NCBI GenBank assembly: GCA_024516035.1
Contig: CM044959.1
Location: forward strand, 12,665,902-12,729,901
DNA: 64,000 bases
Direction of reading: 5' to 3'
From: Bactericera cockerelli
Lineage: Eukaryota; Arthropoda; Insecta; Hemiptera; Triozidae
Part shown: in pieces, positions 18,945 through 30,768 of the stretch
Numbering within the stretch: position 1 is the stretch's first letter
Layout: each line of letters opens with the position of its first letter
Program-made: the position numbers and the translations under genes
Notes under the pieces: model-generated
What the model saw: only the letters and a program-made list of their open reading frames with translations
Told to the model about the DNA's origin: nothing
The model's database searches: none

Positions 18945-20166
18945 GAGGTTGAAGGTATAACAAAAAATACTGAAATATTTTTTAAAAACTATTTCAAAGA
19001 AAGAATTCAAATAGTAAAAGTGGGAAAAATTTCAAGTGAAGAACAAATGATAGATTGTGGATTAATTCAAGGGGCAATATTATCCCCGACATTATTCAAC
19101 CTATATGTTAAAGATATACATCAAATAGGAATTGAATCTAAAATATTACAATACGCCGATGATACTTTATTATATTACATACACGAAAACAAACAAGAAT
19201 TATACAATATAATACAGAATGATTTAAATAAAGTTTTAATATGGTTAAACAAAAAAGATATTTTCATAAATTCAGAAAAGACAACAGCTATTCTATATGA
19301 AAATCCAAAATCCAAAAAATCTAATAACAACTTAAATTTAAAGATACATAAAAACAAATGTTTAGATTCAGAAATAACTTGCGATTGCACAATCATAAAT
19401 AATGAAGCAAATATGAAATATTTGGGTATTCAATTCGAACGAAATTTAAAATGGAATAAACACATAGTTAGTATGAAAAATAAATTGAATAATATACTAC
19501 ACAAAATGCATTATGTAAAAAAAATATTGCCACTTAGAATTAAAACATTATTACATATATAAAACATTATGCGAACCAATTATAAGATATGGAATAGAAA
19601 CATATGGATTTACAACACAATCAAATTTGAAACAGATTAAATCAATATTGAAAAAAATAATAAAATGCACACTTTATCCAAATACATCAAAAAACAAAAG
19701 AAGAGATATTATGAAAAAATATAGAATCCTTAATTTTCAAAATTTACACAAATATGTCATCTTAACAAAATATTATTATGAACAAAACTATAGAAAAATT
19801 CTCGAAACACCATACAATACAAGAAATAGACTTTATACAATACCAAAAATTAATAACAACTATGGCAAAACGATGTTCAATCATCAAGTACCAACAATAA
19901 TAAATGAACTACCAGAAGAACTACGAAATATAGATAATAAGATAAAAATGAAAAGAGAAATACAAAATTATTACCTGGCAAACAACAATGAAATTTAAAA
20001 ACCTATTGACTAATACCAACAACAAATAAAAAAAATAAGAGATAAAAAAAGAAGAAAAAAATGTCCCTAAAAGTACAACAGTACTTACAGGGATTCTCAT
20101 CACTAAAAGAGACGATTTAAGAAATGAAGAAATAAATCTTATAATAATAATAATAATAATAATAAA
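18945..20166 (+). pseudogene. AT-rich non-LTR reverse transcriptase relic
   Basis: The frame from about 18955 reads FFKNYFKERIQIVKVGK, then the palm motifs GLIQGAILSPTLFNLYVKDI and LQYADDTLLYYI (the catalytic YADD), and YLGIQFERNLKWNKHI in the thumb. A stop/frameshift near 19555 separates this from the continuation CEPIIRYGIETYGFTTQSNL onward to KREIQNYYLANNNEI (stop 19998). A (TAA)n tail at 20138-20166 marks the 3' end. Endonuclease and fingers are missing (5' truncation). Codons are strongly A/T-biased, more so than the CR1 and I-clade copies here. The clade is uncertain. Confidence 0.85.
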
Positions 20167-20844
20167 ATACCTATTTCCCTACCTTCAGCACAATATTTTT
20201 TATCTTTTGAAGGTGAGTATACCCTAATTGTTTGTTGAAGATGTTATTGTAAAATATAAATACATGGAAACTTAAAAAAAAAATAGGGAAATACCTAAAA
20301 AGCAAATCCTATAATGAAATACCTATAGAAAATTACCTAACTCTTTGCCTGTCTGGCACAACTTAAACTGTGCCAATTCAGTTTTCTGAGGGACCATGGC
20401 ACAACTCGAGATGTGCCAGTACGATTTCTTTTATGATAGCAATATTGTCCGTGTCTTGAGGATTCTAAGGCTGTAATCTAATATAGGTCAAAGTATAAGG
20501 AAACGAGAATCACATATGTTTTTACATTAATTTGACCGATAGGGAAGTGCACCCATTTTTGTATTGGCCGGCTAGGAATTATGTCAGTACTTGCTGTGGC
20601 AGTCAAAGGGTTAAAGCAACGATTATGAATTACCTATAGGAAAATACCTAAAGCAACCATCAAGGAATACCTAGAGGAAAATACCTATAACAAACTGTAA
20701 TTATTCAAAATGAATGTCACCCAAGATTTTGCTAGCATAGCAAAGCCTAGGCGGTAAGCCAGATATCCCTTCGGAGGGGTGTATTGCTGTAGAAAGCTTT
20801 TAAATCTGTTCAAACCACAACGGTTTTCAGTATTAATATCGTTC

Positions 20845-21475
20845 TCTGTCTCTTTCCCTCTTATTTCTCTGTCTCTTTCTTTATCACCCTCTTTTTCCTT
20901 TTTTTCTATCCTCTCTCTCTCTCTCTATTTCTCTCTCTCTCTTTCCCTCCCCCATCTCTTTCTTTCTCTCTCTCTCTCTCCATCTCTCCCTTCTCTATTT
21001 CTCTTTCTTTTCATATGTAGGCTTTCTCTTTCTCTCCTTTCGTTCTCAATATTTATCTTTTTTATCTCTCTTTAATATGAAGACTTTATCTCTCTATTCT
21101 TTTTTCTTTCTCTTTTCTCTTTTCTCTTTCTTCTTTCCCTCTTCGCACACTCTTTCTCTTCTTTTTTCTCTCTCTTTTCATATTTAGGCTTTCTATCTAT
21201 GTTTCTCTCTCTCTCTCTCTCTCGACCATATGTGGGCTTTCTCTTTCTCTCTCTCTCCTTTCGTTCTCAATATTTCTCTTTTTTTATGTCCCTTTAATAT
21301 GTAGATGTAGACTTTCTCTCTCTCTTATTTTTTCTTTCTCTTTTCAAATGTAGGCTTACTCTCTCTCTCTCTCTCCCCTTTCTCACTCTCACTGTCTCTC
21401 TTCTTTCTCTCACTCTATCTCCCTTCTCTCTCTCTCTTTCTTCTCTCTCTCTCTCTTTCTATCTCTCTCTCTTCT
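20845..21475 (+). repeat. long CT-rich tract with a sub-repeat
   Basis: CTCTCTTTCTC simple sequence interrupted three or more times by CATATGTAGGCTTTCTCTTT or a variant (about 21010, 21180, 21230, 21350), so it is partly a higher-order tandem repeat. Confidence 0.85.
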
Positions 21476-21636
21476 TCGTCTAAAGGAATTCTCGCCTCCA
21501 TCGATTGGACATGAAAATTAATTGAATATTAAAACTCGACACGTATTTCTACCTGAATGAGAAGGGAGGGGAGAATCAACGTAGAGTTGAAGGGTGGATG
21601 AAGTGTGAGAACAAGAGAGTAGGAGATGGAAAAAGC

Positions 21637-21638
21637 TT

Positions 21639-21673
<35 letters not shown>

Positions 21674-21675
21674 CG
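21637..21675 (+). repeat. GA microsatellite
   Basis: (GA)n run of about 35 bases. Confidence 0.85.
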
Positions 21676-22189
21676 ATAAGAAGAGTAGAACTTAGAAAGA
21701 GCTTGAGATTAACAGAGAGAAATAGAGCCAAGGTCCAAAAAGTTCGAGTTATCAAAAAAATGATCAGAAGAGACCCCTAGTATTTTTTCAATCCAAGAGA
21801 ATGTTGCTGTCTATTTTTATTTTTTTATTTTATTTTTTTTGTATTTTTAGCCAGTATAAAGAAGCGGCGCTCGCGGCCAATATTTGCGGCCCCGCGGCCG
21901 CATTTTGCAGCCGATTTCAACCAGAAGTTGGATATTAAAACCGAACTGGAAAATAAATCTGAGTGTAACCAATAGTGCTATCACAATAGGCCGGGCGATC
22001 AATAATGTATAAGTTGTATAACAGAAAACAATATTTAAGATGGTACAAATCCCTTGGAAAAAAAGAGACATGCACACTCTTGAAAAGAGAGGTAAAAAAG
22101 AGGAAAAAACAAGCTTTTCAATATAGTGAGTATTAGAAATTAGAAGAAAAAGAGAAAGTAGAGCTTTTAATAGAAACAAAGAGAAAGAA

Positions 22190-22510
22190 CGAGAGAGGTA
22201 AAGATAGAGAGAGAAAGATAGACAGTGAAAGAGAGAAGGAGAAATAGAAATTAATTAGTTTTCATTTGTCACTCCTGTTTTCACACTTTTGACCTTAAGA
22301 AAAATGAGAGAAGGAAAATATAGACAGAAGAGGCAGGATGAAAGTATAGGAGGGAGAGAGAACGAGAGAAAGAGAGTGAAATGGAGAAAAATAGGAAGAG
22401 AGAGAGAGAGAACAACCAACTTCAACCATGTCAGAGAATGAAGAGATAGCAAGAGAGGGAGAATGATAGAGAGCGAGAGAGAGTGAGAGAGAGAAAGAGA
22501 GAGAGAGCAA
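22190..22510 (+). repeat. GA-rich polypurine tract
   Basis: Imperfect GAGAGAAAG repeats, with a short non-repetitive break at 22255-22300. Confidence 0.85.
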
Positions 22511-22556
22511 ACGTGGAAGGATATAATTGAAGAGAGATAGAAAGATAGATATAGAA

Positions 22557-22618
22557 GGGTTGGGTGGAAGAGATTGCCAAAGGCAATAACCCCGCCCTTT
22601 AGTTAGGACATATATTAG
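22557..22618 (+). mobile_element. family A LINE 3' end
   Basis: GGGTTGGGTGGAAGAG, hairpin TTGCCAAAGGCAA, CCCCGCCCTTTAGTTAGGAC. It is cut off at the junction with SINE S2. Confidence 0.75.
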
Positions 22619-22805
22619 GTAGTCTGGTGGTTAAGGCGCTAGTCTGTATCGTATCCAAGTATCGTAGGGATTCGTTGGTTCGAATCGCACCCAGTGCATA
22701 AATTTTTCTTCGATAATTTGAGCTTGTGACCACATAATAATAAGACTCTGAGGGTTAGAATAACTTAGCTTAATGAAGCAGTAACTTGGAGAATTTATTA
22801 TTTTG
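22619..22805 (+). mobile_element. SINE S2, copy 1 (tRNA-derived)
   Basis: The head GTCTGGTGGTTAAGGCGCTA and B box TTGGTTCGAATCGCACCC lead into the body phrase TTTGAGCTTGTGACCACATAATAA (diverged), then GACTCTGAGGGTTAG. The 3' part is diverged after 22765. Confidence 0.75.
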
Positions 22806-23544
22806 ATTAAAATTCTAGAAGAGACAGGAGAAGAAACTAATGAAACAAATGGTGTTGAAAACGTCATGGATTTTGTTTCATCTGACGGCTTTGGGCTTAA
22901 ATGAATAAAAGTGGGCTAGTCACAAATTGTTTGCATAGCACTCAAAATTACTCACATAATGTCAAATCCATTATTGAATCTCTGAGGCAGAGAGAGAGAA
23001 AAAAAAATAGAAAGAGAAAAAAAAATGGGAGCAAAAATTTTTTTTTTTTTTTACAAAAACGAATTTTCCGATTTCTAATACTAGAAATTTTCGGAAGTAA
23101 TATACGAGATTTTGTGGAGAATTAGGGGAAGCTATTCACCAGTACGGCCATGCCTCAGTTGTTTTCCTAACATCATAGAAGCCAGTATTCCCACTTTTTT
23201 TTCCCTAGACAAGGCTCGGGTAAGATTGAAAGAGTTGAGAATTTACAGGGAGTGTCAACGAGAGCAAGGGGAAATTAGATAGCTAGGGAGAGTTAGAGGA
23301 AGTGTTAGGGAGAGTTAGGGTTAGACACGTCATGGGCTTAGTTTTCCAAGAAAGAGCAAAGCCTGTGGCAGAAATAGAGATTGTGATTGATTGAGACAAG
23401 TAGAGGAGGAAGATAAAGACGGAAAAGGGGATAAAGAAATGGCATAATATTATTAGCGGAAGAGGAAGAGAAGAGATGTAACATATTAAGTATAATAATA
23501 TACCATATAGAAATCATAGAATAAAAGTAAATCCTGGAGAACAG

Positions 23545-23905
23545 GAGAGAGAGAGAAAGGGAAAAGGAGAGAGAGAGAAAGAGGGAGAGAGAGGGAGTGT
23601 AAAGAGAGAGATAATGAAGAGAAAAAGGGGATGTAGAAAGGGAGAGTTAGGGATAAAGAGAAAGGATGAAAAAAAAGACATAGCACAAAGAAAAAGAAAG
23701 AGGACGAAGTGAAAGAGAGAGGATGAAGAGAAAGAGGCAGAACGAAGAAAGAGGATGAAGATAAAGAGAGAGGATGAAGAAAATGAAGATAAAGAAAGAG
23801 GATGAGATAAAGAGAAAGAGTGAAAATGAAGAGAAGGAGAGATTATGAAGATAAAGAGAGAGGATGAAGAATATGTAGAGAAAGACAGAGAATGAAGACA
23901 GAGGA
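23545..23905 (+). repeat. GA-rich tract with GATGAAGA sub-repeats
   Basis: AGAGAGGATGAAGA-type units repeat 8 or more times within the purine tract. Confidence 0.85.
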
Positions 23906-24326
23906 TGAAGAGAAAGATTAAGGATAAAAAGTTACCGACCAATTGATTGTAAAGAAAAAAGGAAGAATAAGTGTTCTTTGCTCCCAATTCCATTTTAAAT
24001 TTATGTGGTGTGAATAATTTCCTTATCAAATTAGACCTCGTATTGGAGGGGGTATCCATCGAAATTTCAGCATGCAAATTCAAGATGCAAATTTACTTGA
24101 AATTTTAGCATGCTTAAAAGACATGAGATGATATTCCAAATTTGCATATTTTCAAATATGTATACGTTTATGAGTTTATGACCAATAAAACAATGAAAAG
24201 AAACCATAAAATTAAAAGCTTCTTACCGTTTCGTCTAAACACAAAGATACCAAGATACAAATCCTCCCATATTTCTCTTTTCTATAATAAGATAATAATT
24301 AATACCCTCATTTTCCTGTTTTCCAG

Positions 24327-24410
24327 AGTTACTCCCTGATGTGCGTCATCTCTTTGTACCAGGAGTATAAAGTGGGACGGGGCACCGCCCACTACGAAAC
24401 TGTAGCAAGG
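24327..24410 (+). CDS. exon of the long-intron membrane protein gene (end of TM, start of tail)
   Basis: 84 bases, 28 codons, phase 0 at both ends, between CTGTTTTCCAG and AGG|GTAAGT. It reads SYSLMCVISLYQEYKVGRGT then AHYETVAR. The hydrophobic start followed by SLYQEYK resembles the exit of a last transmembrane helix into the cytosol, as in small four-span insect membrane proteins; the family is not established. An alternative acceptor two bases downstream would break the phase match. Confidence 0.65.
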
Positions 24411-24587
24411 GTAAGTATGTTGTAATTATTTTGTATTACATAATGTATATAATATATATTTATATAACAACAGTAGTGGATAGCACAACAACACGTGACG
24501 TCTCGCTGGTTTAACAGATATGCCACCAGCTTTGTCAGGCCAAAAGACAATAATAAAATTCATTGGCTTTTGCGTTGGTGGAAAAAA

Positions 24588-24970
24588 AGGGTTGGATTTA
24601 AGAGATTGCCATAGGCAATGGGGGACTATAAACAGGGAGTAGACCAGCATTGGCTTGTCAATTATTAGCTTGTCAATGGGGGCCCTTGTCGATTATTAGC
24701 CTCCTTGTAAAGACAGTGGTAGAAGTGCTGAGTCATTCCTCGACTGTCTGCTCTGTCTTACCACCATCGTTCGCGATGACGCCACCCTAGGATAATGATA
24801 GGCAATAACACCGCCCTTTATTTAGGACATCTGTATATATTTTATCGATGGTGTTTATTTTTTTCTTGTTTATATTAAATTTATATTGTCAGTTTTGTAT
24901 TTTAATTTTACCACTTTTTGTTTGTACATTTACGCCTTTTAATAAAGAATTTAATGATAATAATAATAAT
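24588..24970 (+). mobile_element. family A LINE 3' end, interrupted copy
   Basis: GGGTTGGATTTAAGAGATTG at the left, and GGCAATAACACCGCCCTTTA through AATAAAGAATTTAAT and (TAA)n at the right, are split by the 178-base insertion at 24620-24797. Confidence 0.75.
24620..24797 (+). mobile_element. LINE 3' end of the GGCCCTTGTC family, nested with TSD
   Basis: ATAGGCAAT is duplicated at 24611-24619 and 24798-24806. The body contains GGGGGCCCTTGTCGATTATT and GACGCCACCCTAGGATAAT. It shares about 110 bases with 46296-46405. Confidence 0.75.
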
Positions 24971-25027
24971 TGGAGCCTTGGACGGAGTTGGCAGTAGAGA
25001 GGGCATAAAAATTTGTATTGCAAGTAT

Positions 25028-25084
25028 GAGAGTCAGAACCAACCAACACCAACCTTGAGGAAGAGGTTGGTTGGTTCTGACACT
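25028..25084 (+). repeat. strong hairpin
   Basis: AGAGTCAGAACCAACCAAC and GTTGGTTGGTTCTGACACTC are inverted around about 18 bases. There is no T run downstream to suggest a Pol III terminator. Confidence 0.6.
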
Positions 25085-25089
25085 CCTAT

Positions 25090-25152
25090 TTCCCATGCCA
25101 ACCCCCTAATGGCCGAGAAGTGACTCAATACTTCCAATTTAGGCGCTAGGAA
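25090..25152 (-). mobile_element. SINE S8 fragment
   Basis: GGCCGAGAAGTGACTCAATACTTCC is the S8 body phrase, diverged at the TGACACAATACTTCC site. Confidence 0.55.
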
Positions 25153-27127
25153 AACACTAACTTATGAACAGCATTTACCATGGCTCACTTTCCATACTAC
25201 ACTACTCATTTTAGTATTGTACGAGTAAGATAGTGTTACTGTTAACCATAAAAAGTTGTTGTTTTTTCACCACTCCAACTTACACAGACAGCGTTGAACT
25301 TTTTGGCTGCTACCCAATTACATGCATTATGCTGTATGCACTATTAATTATTTTTACTATGCATAATTATGATTTCTCCCGATTGCTTAGAGCCAAGCTC
25401 TAACGGAGTTTTGTCTAAGTCTCCATTAAACCAAATGCAGAAATTGACTGATAAATCTGTTTCGTAAAAATTCTCCATTCATTAAAAGTTTTGCAATATT
25501 TTTTTTTTATTATTATTTAGGTACATTATACGAGCTCTCTGATTGGTTAATTAATCAATGGATAGAAATTTTGTTTAGGTACTTAAATATTTAAGTGCCT
25601 AAATCGTTAATTCTTTTTTTATGACGGGTCATTCATAGATAACTATATGACAAGACTATTTGACAAATAAAATAAAATAAAATAAGAGATGAAATTTTAC
25701 TCGAAATATTTGTCCAACGAACATTACCTAATTGTGGATTTATTTAATGTCCTATTACCAACTTTGCAACCAAAATTCCAAATTTATCAAACAAAGTCGA
25801 AAAAACTTTAATTATAATCAAATTAAATATAATACAAATACAATATAAGACAAAAATACTCAGGGTGATTTAAAAAAGTAGATATGTAAATCCGTTAACC
25901 ACATGTTTTTTTTTTTTTTTTTTTTTTCAAGAGTGGTGATATGGTGATAATACCTAGGACATTCTCCACCATTTAACGACGAACGACCAAGTAGAAGATT
26001 AGAATGTCAAATAATATTTAACGGATCATTTGATGTGAATATGCAATCACTCCTCTATGTTTTATTTATTGGCCTTTACTATCCATACAATATAATACTT
26101 AATATAATTTTATGTATGCTATTATCACCCTCTTTCTCTTGGAAAATTGAGATCGTTAAAAAAAGACATAGTTCATTGCACCATATAATAATTTGCAAAT
26201 ATGACAAGACATAAATAATGTCTGGTCTAAACTGCATTTGCAATTGGGAATACAATGTTTTAATACCTTTAAGTTATGTATTTTATTATTATTTTAATAG
26301 CATCATAGCTCCCAAGTTATTGCCAAATTAATTAGGTACGCCCTAAATTTACTTGTATTTTTATGTTTAATAGCGCTGAACAATGTTTTTATGTTTATTA
26401 TTATTCAACAATTTGATCAATCTTTTATTTAAATTTTATAAATTTATTATTAAATTATTTTATCAATTAAAAAATTCACTTCTATAATGTTAAATGTAGT
26501 TATAATAAACCCCCATTGAATTGATGTTCGCAAAGAAGCGAACTGATATAAAAAAAAAGTTCCCATAAAACTTGTTACCGACCCCGTAAGTCCTAGTCTC
26601 TTTTTGGGCTGGAACAACTAAGAACACAAGTTAGCGGAATCCTTGCCAATGATGCGGTTCTATAAATTTAGAGTTCGAACCATTAATAAGGTTCCAACCA
26701 GCTAAATGTTTAAGAAAAGCCTTAGTTTTTAAGAAAAGAAATTACTGATAAAAATAAGAATTAAATAATTCTAGTGTTTAAAATATATTTATGTATTTAA
26801 AGTAATCAAGGGTGAAACATTAAGTTGTCCTCTGAGAGTCTATTGGAAATAATAAGGTATATGGAAATTGGACTCACTAGCAGGAACTCAACCACTCACT
26901 AGAATTCACTCACTTCGACTGCCCCGAGGTTTGGTAGTTGTCATGCCAGGAGGACCCATGTTTACAAATTGCAAGCACTTTGTTTATAAATATATCTAGG
27001 TCGCTCCGGTGACAACCTACTTATAATAATAATCACCATCTTACCAACAAAGAATTGGAAATTAATAAAAGTCTATAGATCTAAAAATAATTGATCGTAA
27101 GTAAGCAGAGCAGTTCCTATTTATAGA
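25153..27127. other. gene-free AT-rich interval
   Basis: No exon, domain or recognisable element end apart from a CAGGGTGATTTAAA motif at 25862 that resembles the end of MITE J, and an 18-base T run at 25907. Confidence 0.4.
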
Positions 27128-27185
27128 AGAAAATAAACTGTTGTGACACCAGACGACTTTCCTTATACCCCGAAAATAATATTGA
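27128..27185 (+). mobile_element. family D inner-arm fragment
   Basis: AAACTGTTGTGACACCAGAC and CTTTCCTTATACCCCGAAAA are relics of the 14591 arm. Confidence 0.5.
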
Positions 27186-27285
27186 ATATAATCTAGCGTC
27201 CTTTAAGATAGATTGTCATTAAATTTGTTAAAAACTCCAACTTGAGGTGAGGTACGGTCTGCTTGTCTTTCTTATAAAAAAAGTT

Positions 27286-27428
27286 TTCATATATGTGCGA
27301 ATCACTTTCGTTGATATCACAACTACTCAAACTCGCTTTACTAAATCCACGCTGAAATCGAGGGCTTGAACCACCGACCTCGAGGTTACAAGTCGGCTGT
27401 CTTATCAATCAAGCTACTGAGGTTGGTT
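27286..27428 (-). mobile_element. SINE S6, full copy
   Basis: Minus strand: head CAGTAGCTTGATTGATAAG (A box), GGTGGTTCAAGCCCTCGA (B box), body AAAGCGAGTTTGAGTAGTTG and an end at CATATATG. Confidence 0.75.
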
Positions 27429-27429
27429 A

Positions 27430-28715
27430 TAAATTAATGTTATAATGCTATTTCAGAATTTGGCTCTTAGTCCTGTTTCATCTCGACTTGAGTTTCCATC
27501 ATAAAATTCTCCACTGAATGGTACCTGGTAGGCTTTCAAATTTCAATACGCCCACAATAAAGCAAACGAGAAGTTTCCATGAAAAATATGCTTTTACTGA
27601 AAAAAATTATCTTCGATATTTTTTATTTATTTTTGAAAGATCATGAAAAGAAAACCTCTACGGAATTGTTGAGTTTCATTTTTCTTCCTTTCTCAAACAA
27701 ATCCGGAGGATGTAGGGTAGGAGCGGGGGAGAGTGACTGGTGAAACCATTCCTCCTATCTGCCTTATTAATGGGTCTTCGCAACATCTTAGACGTATGAA
27801 TAGTCCCACCTTTCTTTAGACGTATGTTTTAACCCATCTTTCTCTAGACTTACGAACAGCCCCCACCTTATCCTAAAAGCTTAGACCATGGGCCGTATTC
27901 ATAAAAAGAGAAAAAGGTTTTTTTTTTTTTTTTGCAAAAATCGAAAAAATTGCTTCAGTCGATATTCATAAAGTTTTGAAAGCAATTGCTTTTCCTTGAA
28001 AGCTAAAGCTTTTCCTGCCTGTGAAGTAAATTCTACATGGGTATTCACTATTCATAGAGCTTACCTTTTCCTTTTATTAATTGTGTGAGAGCAAAACAAA
28101 TGCTTGTGAACAAAAGGAAAAATGGGTATGAATAGTAAAAAGTGCAATAGCTTTTTTTCTACCTTTTCCTTCGTACCTTTTACATTTTCTTGATTTTACT
28201 CACCAGCAATTGCGTCTGTTTTATAAATTGCGGCCCCATGTTCGCTAACTTTTCCCTAGCAGTACGTTAACCCCACCTTTCCCTAAAATTCGAAGTTTTT
28301 CTTTCCATATCACGTTGCCCCTGTCTATTTAAACAATTTCTATGGTTCGCTCGTTCGCTCCACTTTTCCACTGTACATTTTCTCCCCGCTCTTCCCTACA
28401 TATTTGAATTGGCCCACCTTCCCCAAGAAAAATGTTTTACCCCATCTTTCCATAAGTGATAGAGATAAATCGAAGTTGTTTTTTCCATTCCACGTTCGTC
28501 CTGTTCTATTTGATTTCTATTGATTCTTCTATTCATCTACGGGAATAAAAAATGGCTTATCATTATTTTATTGAAAACGCTTCTATGGAATATTTCAGAC
28601 AGCAGGGCTTTTGAAAATTAATGGGTGCGAACCTGTGAACATCTCACGACTTTCTAATACAATAATTATTATTTTAAATATCATAATCATTGCGAAACAG
28701 TGGTGTTCGACTGAT
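27430..28715. other. gene-free interval
   Basis: No coding signal. Bases 27700-28450 carry loosely repeated phrases (CCCACCTTTC...TAGAC, CATTCCACGTT.GC) that look like decayed direct duplications. Confidence 0.35.
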
Positions 28716-28717
28716 TA

Positions 28718-29158
28718 GTGCGAAAGGAAAGAAAAAGAGATAGAAAGGAAAGAAAAAGAGAAATAGAAGAGAAGGAGAGAGAAATAGGAAAGAAGAGAAA
28801 GAAAAAGAGAAGAGAAAGAAAGAGAAGAGGGAGGAAGAGAAAGGGAAGAAAAAGAAAAAGAAAGAGGAAGAAGAGAAGAAAGAGAAAGAAGAAGAAAGAA
28901 AGAGAAAGAGAAGAGAAAGAGAAACAGAAAGAAATCAGGAAGAAAAATAAAAAGAGAAAGAGAAGAAAAAGAGAAGAGAAAAGAGAAGAGAAAAAAATAG
29001 AAGGAGAGATAGAGAAAATAAAAAAAGGAGAATAGAAAGGAAAACAGAAAAAGATAAAAAAGAGAGAAGAGAAAGTAAAGAAGAAGATGAAAAGGAGAGA
29101 GGGGAAACAGGAAAAGAGAGAGAGAAAAAGAAAACAGAAGAAAAAGAGAAAGAAATTT
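28718..29158 (+). repeat. 440-bp GA polypurine tract
   Basis: Nearly pure purine on this strand. It faces the CT tract at 29300. Confidence 0.95.
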
Positions 29159-29299
29159 TGCAAGATGAGGAGCCCTTTAGCGCCGGTTTTTGTTATGCTG
29201 GGGAAGTGAGGGAAGGGGGGGGTAAGTAATGGGGATGAAATATGAGAGGAAGAAAGACAGCAATAAGGAACAGGGGTCAACGTAATTTATGTTGAGAGC

Positions 29300-29812
29300 A
29301 TCCCTCTCTCTCCCTTCTCTCTCTCTCTCTTTCTCTCTCTCTCTTTCTTTCTTTCCCTTCTCTCTCCTTTCTCTTTCTCACTCTCTATTCTTCTCTCTTT
29401 CCTCTCTATATCTCCCTCTCTTCTTCTCTCTTCCTCTGACTCTCTCCCTCTCTTTATCTCTCTCTCTCTCTTTCCCTCTCTTTTTCCTCTGTCTCCTTTC
29501 TCTTTGTTTCTCTCTCTCCCCCTTTCTTTCTCTCCTTTTCTCTTTTCTTCTTTCTCCTTCCAATAATTATTATCTTTACTCATGCTGTATGCTTCTCACT
29601 TTTACTAACTTTTCTCTCTCTCTCGCTCCATCTCTCTTTTTCTCTGTCACTTCTTTCTTTTACTCTCTACTTTCTTTCTTTCTCTTTTTTTTCTCTCTCT
29701 TTCTCCTTCTATTTTCTCTATCCTCTTATTGTATCCCTCTCACTTTTACTACTTTCCTTGCTCTTTCTTTCACTCTCTCTCTCTCTCTCTCCATGTCTCT
29801 CTTTTTTCTTTC
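29300..29812 (+). repeat. 510-bp CT polypyrimidine tract
   Basis: CTCTCTCTTTCTTTC simple sequence. TGTATGCTTCTCACTTTTAC and TGTATCCCTCTCACTTTTAC are repeated inside it (29587 and 29729). Confidence 0.95.
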
Positions 29813-30043
29813 TATTTGTAAAAAATACTTGAAAGATGTTCTAAATTCTAAAGGAAACACAGACGGTATTGAAACCTAGTGAGCTATTTTATACTTTTGA
29901 AAGCTTTGTCCAATTTCAGTGTCCATGGTACTTAAGATATTAAATTTATTAGTTACTGCTTCAGCTTTGATTTTACTATTTACTAAGAACTGACCCAAAT
30001 TGTAATAACGTCTCTTTTTTTCTATTTATAGTATCTGATTAAG

Positions 30044-30164
30044 ATAATAATAATATCGCCTTATTTATACTGCCCGCTATTAGGACTATTAAGTCCCATT
30101 ATTCCAGCAGTAAGCCCAAGACGTATTATTATATGTGATAAAATCCCAAATGGGAGGATAACCT
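30044..30164 (-). mobile_element. SINE S1, 3' part
   Basis: ATCGCCTTATTTATACTGCC through ATCCCAAATGGGAGGATAAC. The head is replaced abruptly by S5 sequence at 30164, forming a mosaic. Confidence 0.8.
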
Positions 30165-30290
30165 CACCCAGCCTGGGTTTGGCCGGACTGCCAGCATCAG
30201 TAAGTCTTCACCTCGCTGAACGTTGCTTAACTTCGGTGATCCTACGTGAACCGGTGCATTTAACCCAATCGACTTTGACTATTCAGAACT
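30165..30290 (-). mobile_element. SINE S5, 5S-headed part
   Basis: CACCCAGCCTGGGTTTGGCC, then GTTGCTTAACTTCGGTGATC and CGTGAACCGGTGCATTTAAC (5S segments on the minus strand). Confidence 0.8.
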
Positions 30291-30374
30291 TATACTTGCT
30301 GATGAGAGCAAATAAGCTCAAAACATCAGCTATCCTGGTGCGTTCTTATAATCATGTGAAATTTTCTTTTTTTT

Positions 30375-30630
30375 TAAGATGAGTAATTCACAGGCTTTTT
30401 TATTTCGTAGCCATGAAACAGGAGCTACTCTAGACGCTTGTTGTCTGTGTTGTAGCCTGACCATCCCGTAGTATGCCTCCCCTCTGATGGGCGAGAAGTG
30501 ACACAATATTTCCCATTTAGGTGCTGGGTCAACACGAGGGCACCGGAAGGTATCACAAACAACTGTAACCAAATTTTGAATACAATTTTTTGTCAGCTCA
30601 GGGGCTCGAACCCGGGACCTTCAGCAATAA
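30375..30630 (-). mobile_element. SINE S8, full copy 2
   Basis: B box GGTCCCGGGTTCGAGCCCCT on the minus strand. The body GGAAATATTGTGTCACTTCT and the end TGTTTCATGGCTACGAAATA match 10225-10495. Confidence 0.75.
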
Positions 30631-30711
30631 TTATTGATGTACATCTATTAAACTTCTGAATAGGATGGGAATAGCCAGCATTATGAGGGGTCGAATTTGA
30701 ATGGTCTACAA

Positions 30712-30768
30712 TCCAACCTCGCTGGACGTTGCTGAACTTCGATCACTGTACGAGAATTGACTGGCACT
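30712..30768 (-). mobile_element. SINE S5 fragment
   Basis: CCTCGCTGGACGTTGCTGAA and CGAGAATTGACTGGCA are a diverged 5S piece. Confidence 0.6.

Noticed and set aside
28687..29879. Ser/Phe/Leu-rich or Lys/Arg/Glu-rich proteins around the GA/CT tracts
   Set aside because: Polypurine/polypyrimidine translation; no start context, domain or splice support. The same applies at 1332, 18071, 20779, 23486, 32006, 48817 and 56695.
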